The notes under the pieces: generated by a model
Seen by the model: only the letters and a program-made list of their open reading frames with translations
The model's database searches: none
Told to the model about the DNA's origin: nothing
Position numbers and translations under genes: made by a program
From: DATDAW01 sp036524675
GTDB taxonomy: Bacteria; Verrucomicrobiota; Verrucomicrobiia; Chthoniobacterales; DASVRZ01
Direction: 5' to 3'
NCBI GenBank assembly: GCA_036524675.1
Contig: DATDBU010000198.1
Location: 1-8,524, forward strand
Length of the DNA stretch: 8,524 bases
Shown here: positions 1 to 6,139 of the stretch, in pieces
Layout of the letters: every line of letters begins with the position of its first letter
Numbering within the stretch: the stretch's first letter is position 1

Positions 1-1
1 C

Positions 2-196
2 TGGAGCCTGGATGTGAGCTTCTGCGAGGACGCCAGTCGAATCCGCGCCGGTTATGCCGCGGAAAACATGGCCATCCTTCGGCACATCGCCCTCAACGTG
101 CTCAAAAACGACACCACCAAAAAGCGTGGTATCAAAGGAAAACAGAAAAATGCCTCCTGGGATCACTCCTACCTCCTATCTCTCCTCGGTTTTTGA
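2..196 (+). CDS. ISAs1-family transposase, C-terminal fragment (cut by window start)
   Basis: This is the last 64 codons of a DDE transposase. The frame is open back to base 2, so the 5' part lies outside the window. The visible residues include LDVSFCEDASRIR, AAEN and ILRHIALNVLK, followed by a lysine-rich stretch and WDHSYLLSLL. From memory this is the conserved C-terminal block of ISAs1-family (H-repeat-associated) transposases, where the line usually reads 'W-LDV-F-ED-SRIR-G-AAEN-A-LRHIALN-L'. The glutamate in AAEN is a plausible third DDE residue, but that is inferred. The protein would cut and rejoin IS ends. The stop codon lies inside the presumed right terminal inverted repeat, a compact layout common in IS elements. 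Whether the full gene is intact cannot be told from here. Confidence 0.85.
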   Translation, partial: WSLDVSFCEDASRIRAGYAAENMAILRHIALNVLKNDTTKKRGIKGKQKNASWDHSYLLSLLGF

Positions 197-209
197 TGCG
201 TTTGCCCTG
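190..209. repeat. Probable right terminal inverted repeat of the ISAs1-family element
   Basis: The 20 bases overlapping and following the transposase stop read, on the minus strand, CAGGGCAAACGCATCAAAAA. ISAs1-family ends typically begin CAGGG followed by an A/T-rich stretch with GCATC, so I take base 209 as the outer edge of the IS. The left end is not in the window, so neither the inverted-repeat match nor the target duplication can be checked here. Confidence 0.5.
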
Positions 210-428
210 TGAATGTCCGGTGGCGGCGTCGAGTTTGTGTGCGCGTTCGCCGAACAAACCTACAGCGTTCCACCGTAGCAGGTCGTCGGCCGCAGCGGCA
301 TCGTGAAATTCGAAATGCACGATCGATCCATTCCTCACCAGCCCTATGACCGTCTTCGAATGAAATGCCAAGAAAATATTCTCCCACAAAAAATCGATCT
401 TGCCTCGTCGCCGAGCTTTGCGGGTCTT
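210..428. other. Interval between IS end and toxin-antitoxin operon; possible truncated minus-strand reading frame
   Basis: No convincing gene is seen. A minus-strand frame is open from about base 435 down through the IS end to base 132. Within the non-IS part it encodes segments such as WENIFLAFHSKTVIGLVRN and DDLLRWNAVGLFGERAHKLD. The only start-like codon is a TTG at 389 without a clear ribosome binding site. The composition is protein-like, so this may be a remnant of a gene cut by the IS, but I do not recognise the family. Plus-strand frames here are short and unsupported. Confidence 0.25.
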
Positions 429-458
429 CTTGACGTCAAGTCATACTCACGGTACTAC
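429..458 (+). promoter_or_regulatory. Candidate promoter with 12-bp palindromic operator for the toxin-antitoxin operon
   Basis: Bases 429-440 form the perfect palindrome CTTGACGTCAAG, 25 bases before the antitoxin start. It contains TTGACG (430-435), a good -35 match. A weak -10 candidate, TACTAC (453-458), follows at 17-bp spacing. Ribbon-helix-helix antitoxins commonly bind short palindromes over their own promoter, so this is a natural autoregulatory site. The -10 match is poor, and the start codon has no clear Shine-Dalgarno sequence. Confidence 0.4.
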
Positions 459-465
459 TGCAATA

Positions 466-708
466 ATGAGCGTTGCAAAAGTCGCAGTTTCCATTGATGA
501 CCAGTTACTTCGGCGGCTGGACCGTCTTGTGGCGCGCGAGGTCTTTCGCAGCCGCAGCGAAGCGATTCAGAAGGCTGTCGCCGAGAAGCTTGAGCGCATG
601 GACCGCGGCCGGCTTGCACGGGAATGCGCGAAGCTACTTCCGGGTGAAGAGCAGCAACTGGCTGAGGGAGGCATTGAGAAAGACGCCTCAGAATGGCCAG
701 AATACTGA
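466..708 (+). CDS. Ribbon-helix-helix (MazE/CopG-like) antitoxin
   Basis: This encodes 80 residues. The N-terminal part (residues 3-45) fits a ribbon-helix-helix DNA-binding domain: a beta strand VAVSIDDQ, then a helix LLRRLDRLVAREV, the turn FRSRSEA, and a second helix IQKAVAEKLERM. The C-terminal 35 residues are charged and end SEWPEY. In such antitoxins this tail usually wraps the toxin and blocks its active site. The dimer would also repress its own promoter, and the palindrome at 429-440 is the likely target. The ATG at 466 was chosen because the frame further upstream does not resemble the family. The stop overlaps the toxin gene by 16 bases, the usual antitoxin-first arrangement. The assignment to MazE/CopG-like rests on fold pattern and the MazF-like partner, not on a specific subfamily match. 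Confidence 0.85.
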   Translation: MSVAKVAVSIDDQLLRRLDRLVAREVFRSRSEAIQKAVAEKLERMDRGRLARECAKLLPGEEQQLAEGGIEKDASEWPEY

Positions 709-1004
709 GGGGCGATATCATTTGGGCTGACCTGGACCCAACACAAGGTCACGAGCAATCTGGCCGGCGTCCGGTTCTCGTCCTTAGCCAGGACATTTTT
801 AACGAGCGCTCCGGAACGGTGATTGCTTGCGCTCTAACGAGCCAGGAACCGCGGGCTGGGTTTCCGCTCACGTTAGAATTGACCGGGGCGAACCTGCCGA
901 AGCGCTCTTGGGTAAAAATCAGCCAGGTTAGGACGCTTTCCGTGAAGCTGCTCGGCGAGAGGCTCGGACGCGTTTCGGTTGACGAAACTGGAGCAAGTGA
1001 TTGA
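693..1004 (+). CDS. MazF/PemK-family mRNA interferase toxin with frameshifted C-terminus
   Basis: This encodes 103 residues of an endoribonuclease-type toxin that would cleave mRNA at short specific sites when its antitoxin is lost. Visible family landmarks are GDIIWADLDPTQG (residues 7-19), EQSGRRPVLVLS (21-32, with the RP arginine that is catalytic in characterised MazF proteins) and CALTS (46-50, with the conserved threonine). WVKISQVRTLS (73-83) and ERLGRVS (89-95) follow. After residue 98 the reading becomes ETGASD-stop. The next frame instead continues LEQVIEGLHEIIGV to a stop at 1030-1032, which is the usual MazF last helix. Removing one A from the AAA at 985-987 would give a normal 112-residue protein. 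The toxin is therefore probably C-terminally damaged, but its catalytic residues remain. The 16-base overlap with the antitoxin implies translational coupling. Confidence 0.85.
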   Translation: MARILRGDIIWADLDPTQGHEQSGRRPVLVLSQDIFNERSGTVIACALTSQEPRAGFPLTLELTGANLPKRSWVKISQVRTLSVKLLGERLGRVSVDETGASD

Positions 1005-1285
1005 GGGATTGCACGAGATCATCGGCGTCTAGCCAATGGGAGAGCGCAGTCTGATTTCAGCCCGGGCCAACAATTGTCATGATCGCAGAGTTGAACTTGT
1101 CTGATTATGAGGTGCGGGCTTCGGATTCGAATCCAGGGATCGCCTTCATTGAGGCCCAGCGAAGTCGGAGATCACCGCCAATAAGTCAGGAGAGAGTTTC
1201 CAAAAGTCGCTGACTCGTTCTGATGCGGCTCGAAGAACGGGCGGGAACGATTCTCCTTGAAGGAAACAACAACAGAAAGGCAGCC
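1005..1285. other. Intergenic interval; holds the out-of-frame toxin tail, otherwise nothing recognised
   Basis: Bases 1005-1032 carry the rest of the displaced MazF C-terminal helix and its original stop. A 44-codon ATG frame at 1079-1213 has no ribosome binding site and no recognisable content. I see no clear promoter or terminator hairpin. Confidence 0.5.
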
Positions 1286-1678
1286 ATGAGCACACAAACT
1301 CAATCCACAATGCACAACATCGTATGGTTCGAAATCCCGGCCGATGATGTCGAACGCGCAAAATCCTTTTATGGCGGGTTGTTCGGCTGGAAGATCGAGA
1401 AGTTCCCAGGGGCGATGGAATACTGGCACATCGACACCGGCGGCAGTGACGACACGCCCGACGGCGGCTTAATGAAGCGCCAGAATCCGGGACAACAGGG
1501 CATCACGAATTACGTCGCCGTTGAGTCGGTGGACGAATTTGCGGCTAAGGTGGAGAAACTCGGTGGCAAAATCTGCATGGCCAAAACTGCGGTGCCCGAG
1601 ATGGGTTATTTCGCCATCTGTCAGGACCCTGAGAATAACATGTTCGCCCTGTGGGAAAGGAACGAGACAGCAAAGTAG
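1286..1678 (+). CDS. VOC-superfamily (glyoxalase/bleomycin-resistance fold) protein
   Basis: This encodes 130 residues of a single vicinal-oxygen-chelate domain pair. The first module begins HNIVWFEIPADDVERAKSFY (residues 10-29) followed by GLFGWKIEK. The second begins ITNYVAVESVDEFAAKV and ends with the family signature DPENNMFALWE (114-124). In metal-dependent members the closing glutamate (E124) is a metal ligand. Length is typical of small one-chain VOC proteins, which usually dimerise. Members include glyoxalases, dioxygenases and antibiotic-binding proteins, so the substrate cannot be read from the sequence. The ATG at 1286 is preferred over an in-frame ATG at 1223. It has AGAAAGG five bases upstream, and the extra 21 residues are unlike the family. 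The gene appears to stand alone, with a long hairpin downstream. Confidence 0.85.
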   Translation: MSTQTQSTMHNIVWFEIPADDVERAKSFYGGLFGWKIEKFPGAMEYWHIDTGGSDDTPDGGLMKRQNPGQQGITNYVAVESVDEFAAKVEKLGGKICMAKTAVPEMGYFAICQDPENNMFALWERNETAK

Positions 1679-1692
1679 ATATCCGTAGAGTC

Positions 1693-1800
1693 GTGCGAAA
1701 ATTCCTACTGAAAATGTCACACGGAGGCACGGAGGACACGGAGATATCCGGTAAAGATATTCTCTCCGCGTTCTCCGTGCCTCCGTGTGACATTTCGCAC
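1693..1800. repeat. Long fold-back inverted repeat ('cacggaggcacgg' type)
   Basis: Bases 1712-1734 and 1773-1795 are perfect 23-bp inverted copies. Pairing continues inward with few mismatches to about 1744 and 1763, leaving a short loop with GGTAAAG. Outside the core, GTGCGAAA (1693-1700) matches TTTCGCAC (1793-1800), so the left arm carries an extra 11 or so bases. The unit resembles the dispersed 'acggaggcacggagacacgg' repeats I associate with acidobacterial and verrucomicrobial intergenic regions. As RNA it would form a strong hairpin downstream of the VOC gene and could end or protect transcripts. No U-tract follows, so it is not a classical terminator. Confidence 0.8.
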
Positions 1801-1913
1801 CAAACTTTCGGATGAGGCTCATTTCTCTTTTGAAAGCGACCGTTTTCCGGCGAAAACTGAACAGTGTTGCCATTCGCTGGTGCGAAGACAGCAGAGGCCG
1901 CAAATCGATATCG

Positions 1914-2612
1914 ATGACTTCTCCTACTCCAGAGCCCGTCACCATCGCCGTTGACGACACGCAGAGTGTCTCCGGTCTACTTCTGACTCCGCCGGATGCG
2001 CATGTATGCTATGTGCTGGCACACGGCGCAGGGGCCGGAATGGCGCATCCGTTCATGGCGTCCATCGCAAGTGGACTTGCTGAACGCGGCATCGCCACGC
2101 TGCGTTATCAGTTTCCCTATATGGAACGGAGCTCAAAGCGACCGGACACGCCCAAAGTCGCCCAGGCAACCGTCCGCGCTGCGGTTGTGACCGCGGCGCA
2201 ACTGGTTCCGGGGCTCGCGCTGTTTGCCGGCGGCAAATCCTTTGGCGGCCGGATGACGTCACAGGCGCAGGCCGCGTCGCCTTTGCCTGGAGTTCGCGGC
2301 CTTGTGTTCCTGGGATTTCCACTTCATCCCGCTGGCCGGCCATCGGACGAGCGTGGGAAGCATCTCTTCGACGTGCAGATTCCGATGCTATTCCTGCAAG
2401 GGACTCGTGACGGACTGGCGAGTCTGGAGTTTCTGGAACCTCTCGTTGAACAGCTCGGGGCGCCGGCAACGCTCAAGCTGTTTCAGGATGCCGATCATTC
2501 ATTTCACATACCTGCGAGGACGGGACGCAAGGATTCGGAAGTTAGAGCCGAAATATTGAATACGCTTGCGGACTGGATCGAAATCGTGACATCACCCGTG
2601 AAAAGGACATGA
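1914..2612 (+). CDS. Alpha/beta-hydrolase family protein (KANL3/TEX30-like, COG3571-type)
   Basis: This encodes 232 residues of a soluble serine hydrolase. The order of motifs fits the fold. AHGAGAGMAHPFM (residues 36-48) forms the oxyanion region. GGKSFGGR (106-113) gives the nucleophile elbow with Ser109, GTRDGL (163-168) the acid Asp166, and DADHSF (192-197) the base His195. The HGAGAG and GGKSFGGR pattern is that of the small predicted hydrolases related to KANL3/TEX30. I cannot assign a substrate. The frame could start at ATG 1812, but the extra 34 residues are basic and unlike the family, so ATG 1914 is preferred. Neither start has a good ribosome binding site. The stop overlaps the next gene as ATGA, so the two are translationally coupled. 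Confidence 0.8.
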   Translation: MTSPTPEPVTIAVDDTQSVSGLLLTPPDAHVCYVLAHGAGAGMAHPFMASIASGLAERGIATLRYQFPYMERSSKRPDTPKVAQATVRAAVVTAAQLVPGLALFAGGKSFGGRMTSQAQAASPLPGVRGLVFLGFPLHPAGRPSDERGKHLFDVQIPMLFLQGTRDGLASLEFLEPLVEQLGAPATLKLFQDADHSFHIPARTGRKDSEVRAEILNTLADWIEIVTSPVKRT

Positions 2613-3307
2613 ATCTCTACGTCGGCACCAGCGGCTATTCTTACAAAGAGTGGAAGGGGACATTCTATCCCGACGACCTGCCGGATAAGCAGATGCTCCC
2701 CTACTACGGGGAGCGTTTTCGGTCGGTCGAGATCAACAACACATTCTATCGCATGCCCAAGGCATCGGTGCTGGAAGCATGGGCTGCTGTCGTCCCAGCT
2801 GATTTCAAGTTCGTGATCAAGGCGTCGCAAGAGATCACTCACAAGAAGCGGCTTAAGGATGCAGGCGATTCCGTGACGTATCTTCTCGACGTTGCCGGGG
2901 TGCTTCAAGGGCGCCTGGGGCCATTTCTGTTCCAGTTACCGCCTTATATGAAAAAGGATGCGTCAAGGCTGGGCGAGTTTCTTAAACTGCTGCCGCGAGG
3001 CTACCGTGCCGCGTTCGAGTTCCGGCATCAATCATGGTTTGACGAAGAAGTCTTCGGCCTTTTGCGCGATCACGGGGCGGTGTTGTGCATCGCTGAAGCG
3101 GAAAATGATCTGGAGATTCCGTTCGTATCGACTGCGGATTGGGGTTATTTGCGACTGCGGCGACCTGACTACGGCGATCCCGAGTTGAAGGCGTGGGTGG
3201 AACGAGTGCGTGAACAAAACTGGCAGGACGCATTCATCTTCTTCAAACACGAGGACGAAGGCAAAGGCCCACAAATGGCTAAGCGATTCCTGGAGCTCGC
3301 CGGCTAA
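2609..3307 (+). CDS. DUF72 (YecE-like) family protein
   Basis: This encodes 232 residues, full length for DUF72. Family landmarks are the N-terminal YVGTSGYSYKEWKGTFYP (residues 4-21), then RSVEINNTFYRMP (37-50), KFVIKASQEITH, and the strand LGPFLFQLPP (103-112). AFEFRHQSWF and a late FIFFKHEDEGKGP follow; the order fits a TIM-barrel-like fold. The biochemical activity of DUF72 proteins is not established as far as I know, so no reaction is proposed. ATG 2609 overlaps the hydrolase stop by four bases and has AAAAGG just upstream, giving a coupled two-gene unit. It ends 178 bases before ligD on the same strand, with a repeat cluster between, so co-transcription with the repair genes is possible but not shown. 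Confidence 0.9.
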   Translation: MNLYVGTSGYSYKEWKGTFYPDDLPDKQMLPYYGERFRSVEINNTFYRMPKASVLEAWAAVVPADFKFVIKASQEITHKKRLKDAGDSVTYLLDVAGVLQGRLGPFLFQLPPYMKKDASRLGEFLKLLPRGYRAAFEFRHQSWFDEEVFGLLRDHGAVLCIAEAENDLEIPFVSTADWGYLRLRRPDYGDPELKAWVERVREQNWQDAFIFFKHEDEGKGPQMAKRFLELAG

Positions 3308-3330
3308 TCATTCGCGACTGCTTTTGAGAT

Positions 3331-3434
3331 TTACCACCAAGGCCACGAAGACAAGGACTACAACGTCGATCTGGCACCTTCTCGCTCTTATAAACTAAGT
3401 TCTTCCCTTGGTGGTCTTGGTGCCCTTGGTGGTT
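3331..3434. repeat. Inverted repeat cluster ('accaccaagg' type) upstream of ligD
   Basis: ACCACCAAGG at 3333-3342 is inverted by CCTTGGTGGT at 3424-3433, with imperfect pairing continuing inward on both sides. The right side also holds a second copy, CCTTGGTGGT at 3406-3415, giving an 18-bp direct spacing. The loop contains TATAAA (3389-3394), which could serve as a -10 box, but I see no matching -35. This is a second type of dispersed intergenic repeat, different from the one at 1693-1800. Confidence 0.7.
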
Positions 3435-3447
3435 AATTTCAATCCGT

Positions 3448-3480
3448 CTTTGCGTTCTCTGCGTTCTCTGCGGTTAATTC
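3448..3480. repeat. Short tandem repeat 'tgcgttctc' before ligD
   Basis: The 9-bp unit TGCGTTCTC occurs at 3451-3459 and 3460-3468, followed by a partial copy TGCGG and then TTAATTC. The sequence resembles the 'tctgcgttctctgcggtt' half of the same class of dispersed intergenic repeat. It lies immediately upstream of the ligD start and leaves no room for a normal ribosome binding site. Confidence 0.65.
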
Positions 3481-3485
3481 AGGTG

Positions 3486-5822
3486 ATGCCCGCACGCACT
3501 TCTCAAATCGCGCAGGTCGGCAAACGGAAAATCGGAGTTTCCAATCTGACGAAACTTCTATTTCCCGATGATCACATCGTTAAGGCGCAGCTCATCGAGT
3601 ACTATCTCAAGATCGCGCCGACGATTTTGGCGCATGTGAAAGGGCGGCCGCTGTCGCTGGTGCGTTATCCCGATGGCATCGACGGAGAATCGTTCTTTCA
3701 GAAGAATCGGCCGGAGTGGGCGCCTGACTGGATCGAACACGTGACGCTGGGCGAAGAGGCAAAGGATTACACCATCGCGACCGAAGAAGCTTCCCTGGCC
3801 TGGCTGGCAAATCTGGCGTGCATCGAATTGCACCAGATGCATTCGCGTGCGCCGCATTTCGATAAGCCGGATTACATCGCGTACGATTTCGATCCGCCGG
3901 AGACCTTCGCTTTCCCGCAGGTCGCGGAGCTCGCTCTCGAATTCAAAGAGCATCTCGAAAGTTTCGGGTATCATCCCTTCGTCAAGACGACGGGGCGCAA
4001 GGGGTTGCACGTGTTGACGCCGATCGAGCCGAAGTGGGACTTTCAAAAAGCATTCGAAGCGGCGAAAGCCGTCGCGCTGCCTTTCGTCGATTCGCACGCA
4101 TCGGCGCTGACTCTGCAGATCAAGAAAGAAAGCCGAAAAGGTAAAGTGCTCCTCGACATTTATCGCAACCGGCAATCGCAGACCATCGTCGCCGCATACA
4201 GCGTCCGGGGACTTCCGGGTGCGCCGGTCTCGACGCCGTTGCAGTGGGACGAACTGGGTTCGATTGAAAGTCCAAAGATCTTCGATCTACACAATGTGCC
4301 GCAGCGTGTAACGCAGAGCGGCGATCCTTGGGAAGCGATTGCCGCTTATGCGACGCCGATTCATACGGAAAGAACGGAGACAAAATCCGCCAAAAAGACT
4401 CTCAAGCCTGCTCGAACGCGCAAGACACCGGAGCAGCTCGAGAGCTACTCCAATAAGCGAAGTTTCGAGAAAACACCCGAGCCGCCGCCGGCGGAAATCA
4501 TCGGCCAGGGAAACGCCTTTGTCGTTCACCGGCATCATGCGTCCCGGCTGCATTATGATCTACGTCTGGAGCAGGACGGCGTCTTAAAATCGTGGGCCGT
4601 TCCGAAAGGCCTGCCGCCGCGGCCTGGCATCATGCGGCTGGCGGTCAATGTGGAGGATCATCCGCTGGAGTATGTGAATTTCGAAGGGGCAATCCCGAAG
4701 GGCGAATACGGCGGCGGCATGATGTGGAAGTTTGCTCAAGGGCGGTATGAGATCACCAAGCAGAAGAAAGACGGTTTCTATTTTCGCCTGCAATCGCGTG
4801 AGCTGAACGGCGAATACCGCACGCATCGCACCAAAGAGAATCAGTGGCTGCTTGAGCGCGTGGACAATCCCCAAATCGATTGGCTGCGTGATCCGGTCGA
4901 ACCCATGCTCGCTCGGTCTGCGGAGAAGCCGCCGAGCTCGGAGGGTTACATTTACGAGGTCAAATGGGACGGCATTCGCGCCATGATTTCCCTGGATGAG
5001 GGAGAAGTCAGAATACGCGGCCGCAACGGGATGGACTTCACGAAACAGTTTCCTGAGTTGCTGATTCCGGAACAGGCATTTCGGGCCACCTCGGCGCTGT
5101 TTGACGGAGAAATTGTCTGCCTCGAGGCGGATGGAAAACCGAATTTCAGAAATGTGATCCATCGCATGCAGCAAAAGACGGAAGGCGCCATCGAACGTGC
5201 CAGAGCCAAATATCCCGCTGTCTGTTATGTCTTCGATTGCCTGTATCTGGATGGCCGGCAAATCACCAGCGAGCCGCTCACGCGCCGGCGGGAATGGCTC
5301 CACGATGCGATCAAAAAAGACACCCCCTATCGCGTGAGTGAAGGCGTCGAGGAGGGAGCTGCTTTTTTCGAAGCCGTGAAAGAAATGGGTCTGGAAGGCA
5401 TCGTGGCCAAGCAGCGCGACAGTGCGTATTTGCCGGGAAAACGAAGCGACTCCTGGTTGAAAATCAAAACGCGCCAGACGGTCGAGTGCGTGGTCATCGG
5501 TTACACGCAAGGAAAAGGGGACCGGGAAACGAGCTTCGGGGCGCTGCATTTGGGCCGGACAAACGGCACGGCGCAGGAGCTCAAGTACGTGGGAAAAGTC
5601 GGAGGCGGATTCGATGAGAATTCGCTGAAGGCGGTTTCGTCCGAATTGGAGAAATTGCGGAGGGTCGATCGGCCTGTTAAGGAAAAACCGCTGGATGATG
5701 CGCGTTCTGTCTGGGTCGAGCCAAAACTCATGTGCGAAGTGCAATTCGCCTCAGTGACGAGGGACGGAATGTTGCGGGAACCGGTATTTGTGAGACTGAG
5801 ACCGGACTTGGAATTTCGGTAG
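3486..5822 (+). CDS. ligD: ATP-dependent DNA ligase D (POL-PE-LIG order)
   Basis: This encodes 778 residues of the end-processing and sealing enzyme of bacterial NHEJ, the partner of Ku. Residues about 10-290 form the primase-like polymerase domain, with metal-binding Asp134 and Asp136 in DYIAYDFDPP and Asp224 in KVLLDIYRN. Residues about 325-460 form the 3'-phosphoesterase domain, with His350, His356, Asp358 and Arg360 in HHASRLHYDLR, plus His392 and Tyr396 in DHPLEY. Residues about 470-778 form the ligase: KWDGIR with adenylated Lys493, FDGEIV, VFDCLYLDG, EGIVAK and SWLKIK, then the OB-fold. The order POL-PE-LIG matches mycobacterial LigD rather than the PE-LIG-POL order of Pseudomonas. The frame is open back to TTG 3408, but those 26 codons lie in repeat sequence, so ATG 3486 (or GTG 3483) is preferred. 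No strong ribosome binding site is visible. Confidence 0.95.
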   Translation: MPARTSQIAQVGKRKIGVSNLTKLLFPDDHIVKAQLIEYYLKIAPTILAHVKGRPLSLVRYPDGIDGESFFQKNRPEWAPDWIEHVTLGEEAKDYTIATEEASLAWLANLACIELHQMHSRAPHFDKPDYIAYDFDPPETFAFPQVAELALEFKEHLESFGYHPFVKTTGRKGLHVLTPIEPKWDFQKAFEAAKAVALPFVDSHASALTLQIKKESRKGKVLLDIYRNRQSQTIVAAYSVRGLPGAPVSTPLQWDELGSIESPKIFDLHNVPQRVTQSGDPWEAIAAYATPIHTERTETKSAKKTLKPARTRKTPEQLESYSNKRSFEKTPEPPPAEIIGQGNAFVVHRHHASRLHYDLRLEQDGVLKSWAVPKGLPPRPGIMRLAVNVEDHPLEYVNFEGAIPKGEYGGGMMWKFAQGRYEITKQKKDGFYFRLQSRELNGEYRTHRTKENQWLLERVDNPQIDWLRDPVEPMLARSAEKPPSSEGYIYEVKWDGIRAMISLDEGEVRIRGRNGMDFTKQFPELLIPEQAFRATSALFDGEIVCLEADGKPNFRNVIHRMQQKTEGAIERARAKYPAVCYVFDCLYLDGRQITSEPLTRRREWLHDAIKKDTPYRVSEGVEEGAAFFEAVKEMGLEGIVAKQRDSAYLPGKRSDSWLKIKTRQTVECVVIGYTQGKGDRETSFGALHLGRTNGTAQELKYVGKVGGGFDENSLKAVSSELEKLRRVDRPVKEKPLDDARSVWVEPKLMCEVQFASVTRDGMLREPVFVRLRPDLEFR

Positions 5823-5838
5823 GGCTGGTGTGAGCGCT

Positions 5839-6044
5839 GGTAGGGCGGTTTCGCTGAAACCGCCTGGTGAGCGAGGCGCAACGCCGGTAGGACGGTTTCG
5901 CTGAAACCGCCTGGGTGTGAGTCGCAACGCCGGTAGGGCGGTTTCGCTGAAACCGCCTGGGTCCACGAGGATGAACCAAAAACCGGGCGTTTTCAGCGAA
6001 ACCGCCCTACCTTGCGCGACATTCCTATTGACGCCCGCCCTACC
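5839..6044. repeat. REP-like palindromic hairpin array between ligD and ku
   Basis: Three direct 29-bp units lie at 5839-5867, 5886-5914 and 5932-5960. Each starts GGTAGG and contains a 9-bp stem (GGCGGTTTC/GAAACCGCC, with GG to GA in copy 2) around a GCT loop. The spacers are also related (both contain CGCAACGCC), so the period is 46-47 bases. A fourth unit is inverted at 5983-6011 and ends CCTACC, with one stem change. A half unit, also inverted, is at 6033-6044. A GTAG tetranucleotide 5' of a GC-rich hairpin, plus facing copies, is the layout of REP/BIME elements. It starts 16 bases after the ligD stop and fills most of the 317-base gap before ku. It may attenuate read-through or stabilise the ligD mRNA. 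Reverse-strand open frames here are only repeat translations. Confidence 0.85.
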
Positions 6045-6090
6045 ACTGTTGGTGCGCACCACTGTGATTCCGCTTTTTTAATAAGATTCC

Positions 6091-6119
6091 TTCACCGACT
6101 CGCTGTTCAGCGCTATAAA
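6091..6119 (+). promoter_or_regulatory. Sigma70-like promoter for ku
   Basis: TTCACC (6091-6096, four of six to TTGACA) is followed at exactly 17 bp by TATAAA (6114-6119, five of six to TATAAT). Transcription would start near 6126, giving a leader of about 14 bases before the ku ATG. The leader has only a weak GAG as ribosome binding site. An A/T-rich stretch (6075-6084) lies just upstream and could act as an UP element. Confidence 0.55.
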
Positions 6120-6139
6120 TACCCAAAACGAGCTGACTT

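Noticed and set aside
1118..1145. tRNA-like T-loop sequence GGATTCGAATCC
   Set aside because: The bases flanking TTCGAAT do not form the T stem, and no acceptor, D or anticodon arm can be placed around it.
1079..1213. 44-codon ATG frame between toxin and VOC gene
   Set aside because: It has no ribosome binding site, no recognisable domain and no coding context.
1904..1915. Palindrome ATCGATATCGAT over the hydrolase start codon
   Set aside because: It is a short simple palindrome with no partner sites or promoter context, so it is likely chance.
4584..5744. Long (386-residue) minus-strand open frame opposite ligD
   Set aside because: It is an antisense shadow of the highly conserved PE and ligase domains, and its product resembles nothing.
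5839..6011. CRISPR array
   Set aside because: The units are palindromic with near-identical 17-18-base spacers and one copy is inverted. CRISPR spacers would be unique and longer, and no cas genes are present.
5728..6062. Minus-strand open frames across the end of ligD and the hairpin array
   Set aside because: They are translations of the REP-like repeats (repeating RRFQRNRPT or GGFSETALPA), with no independent coding evidence.
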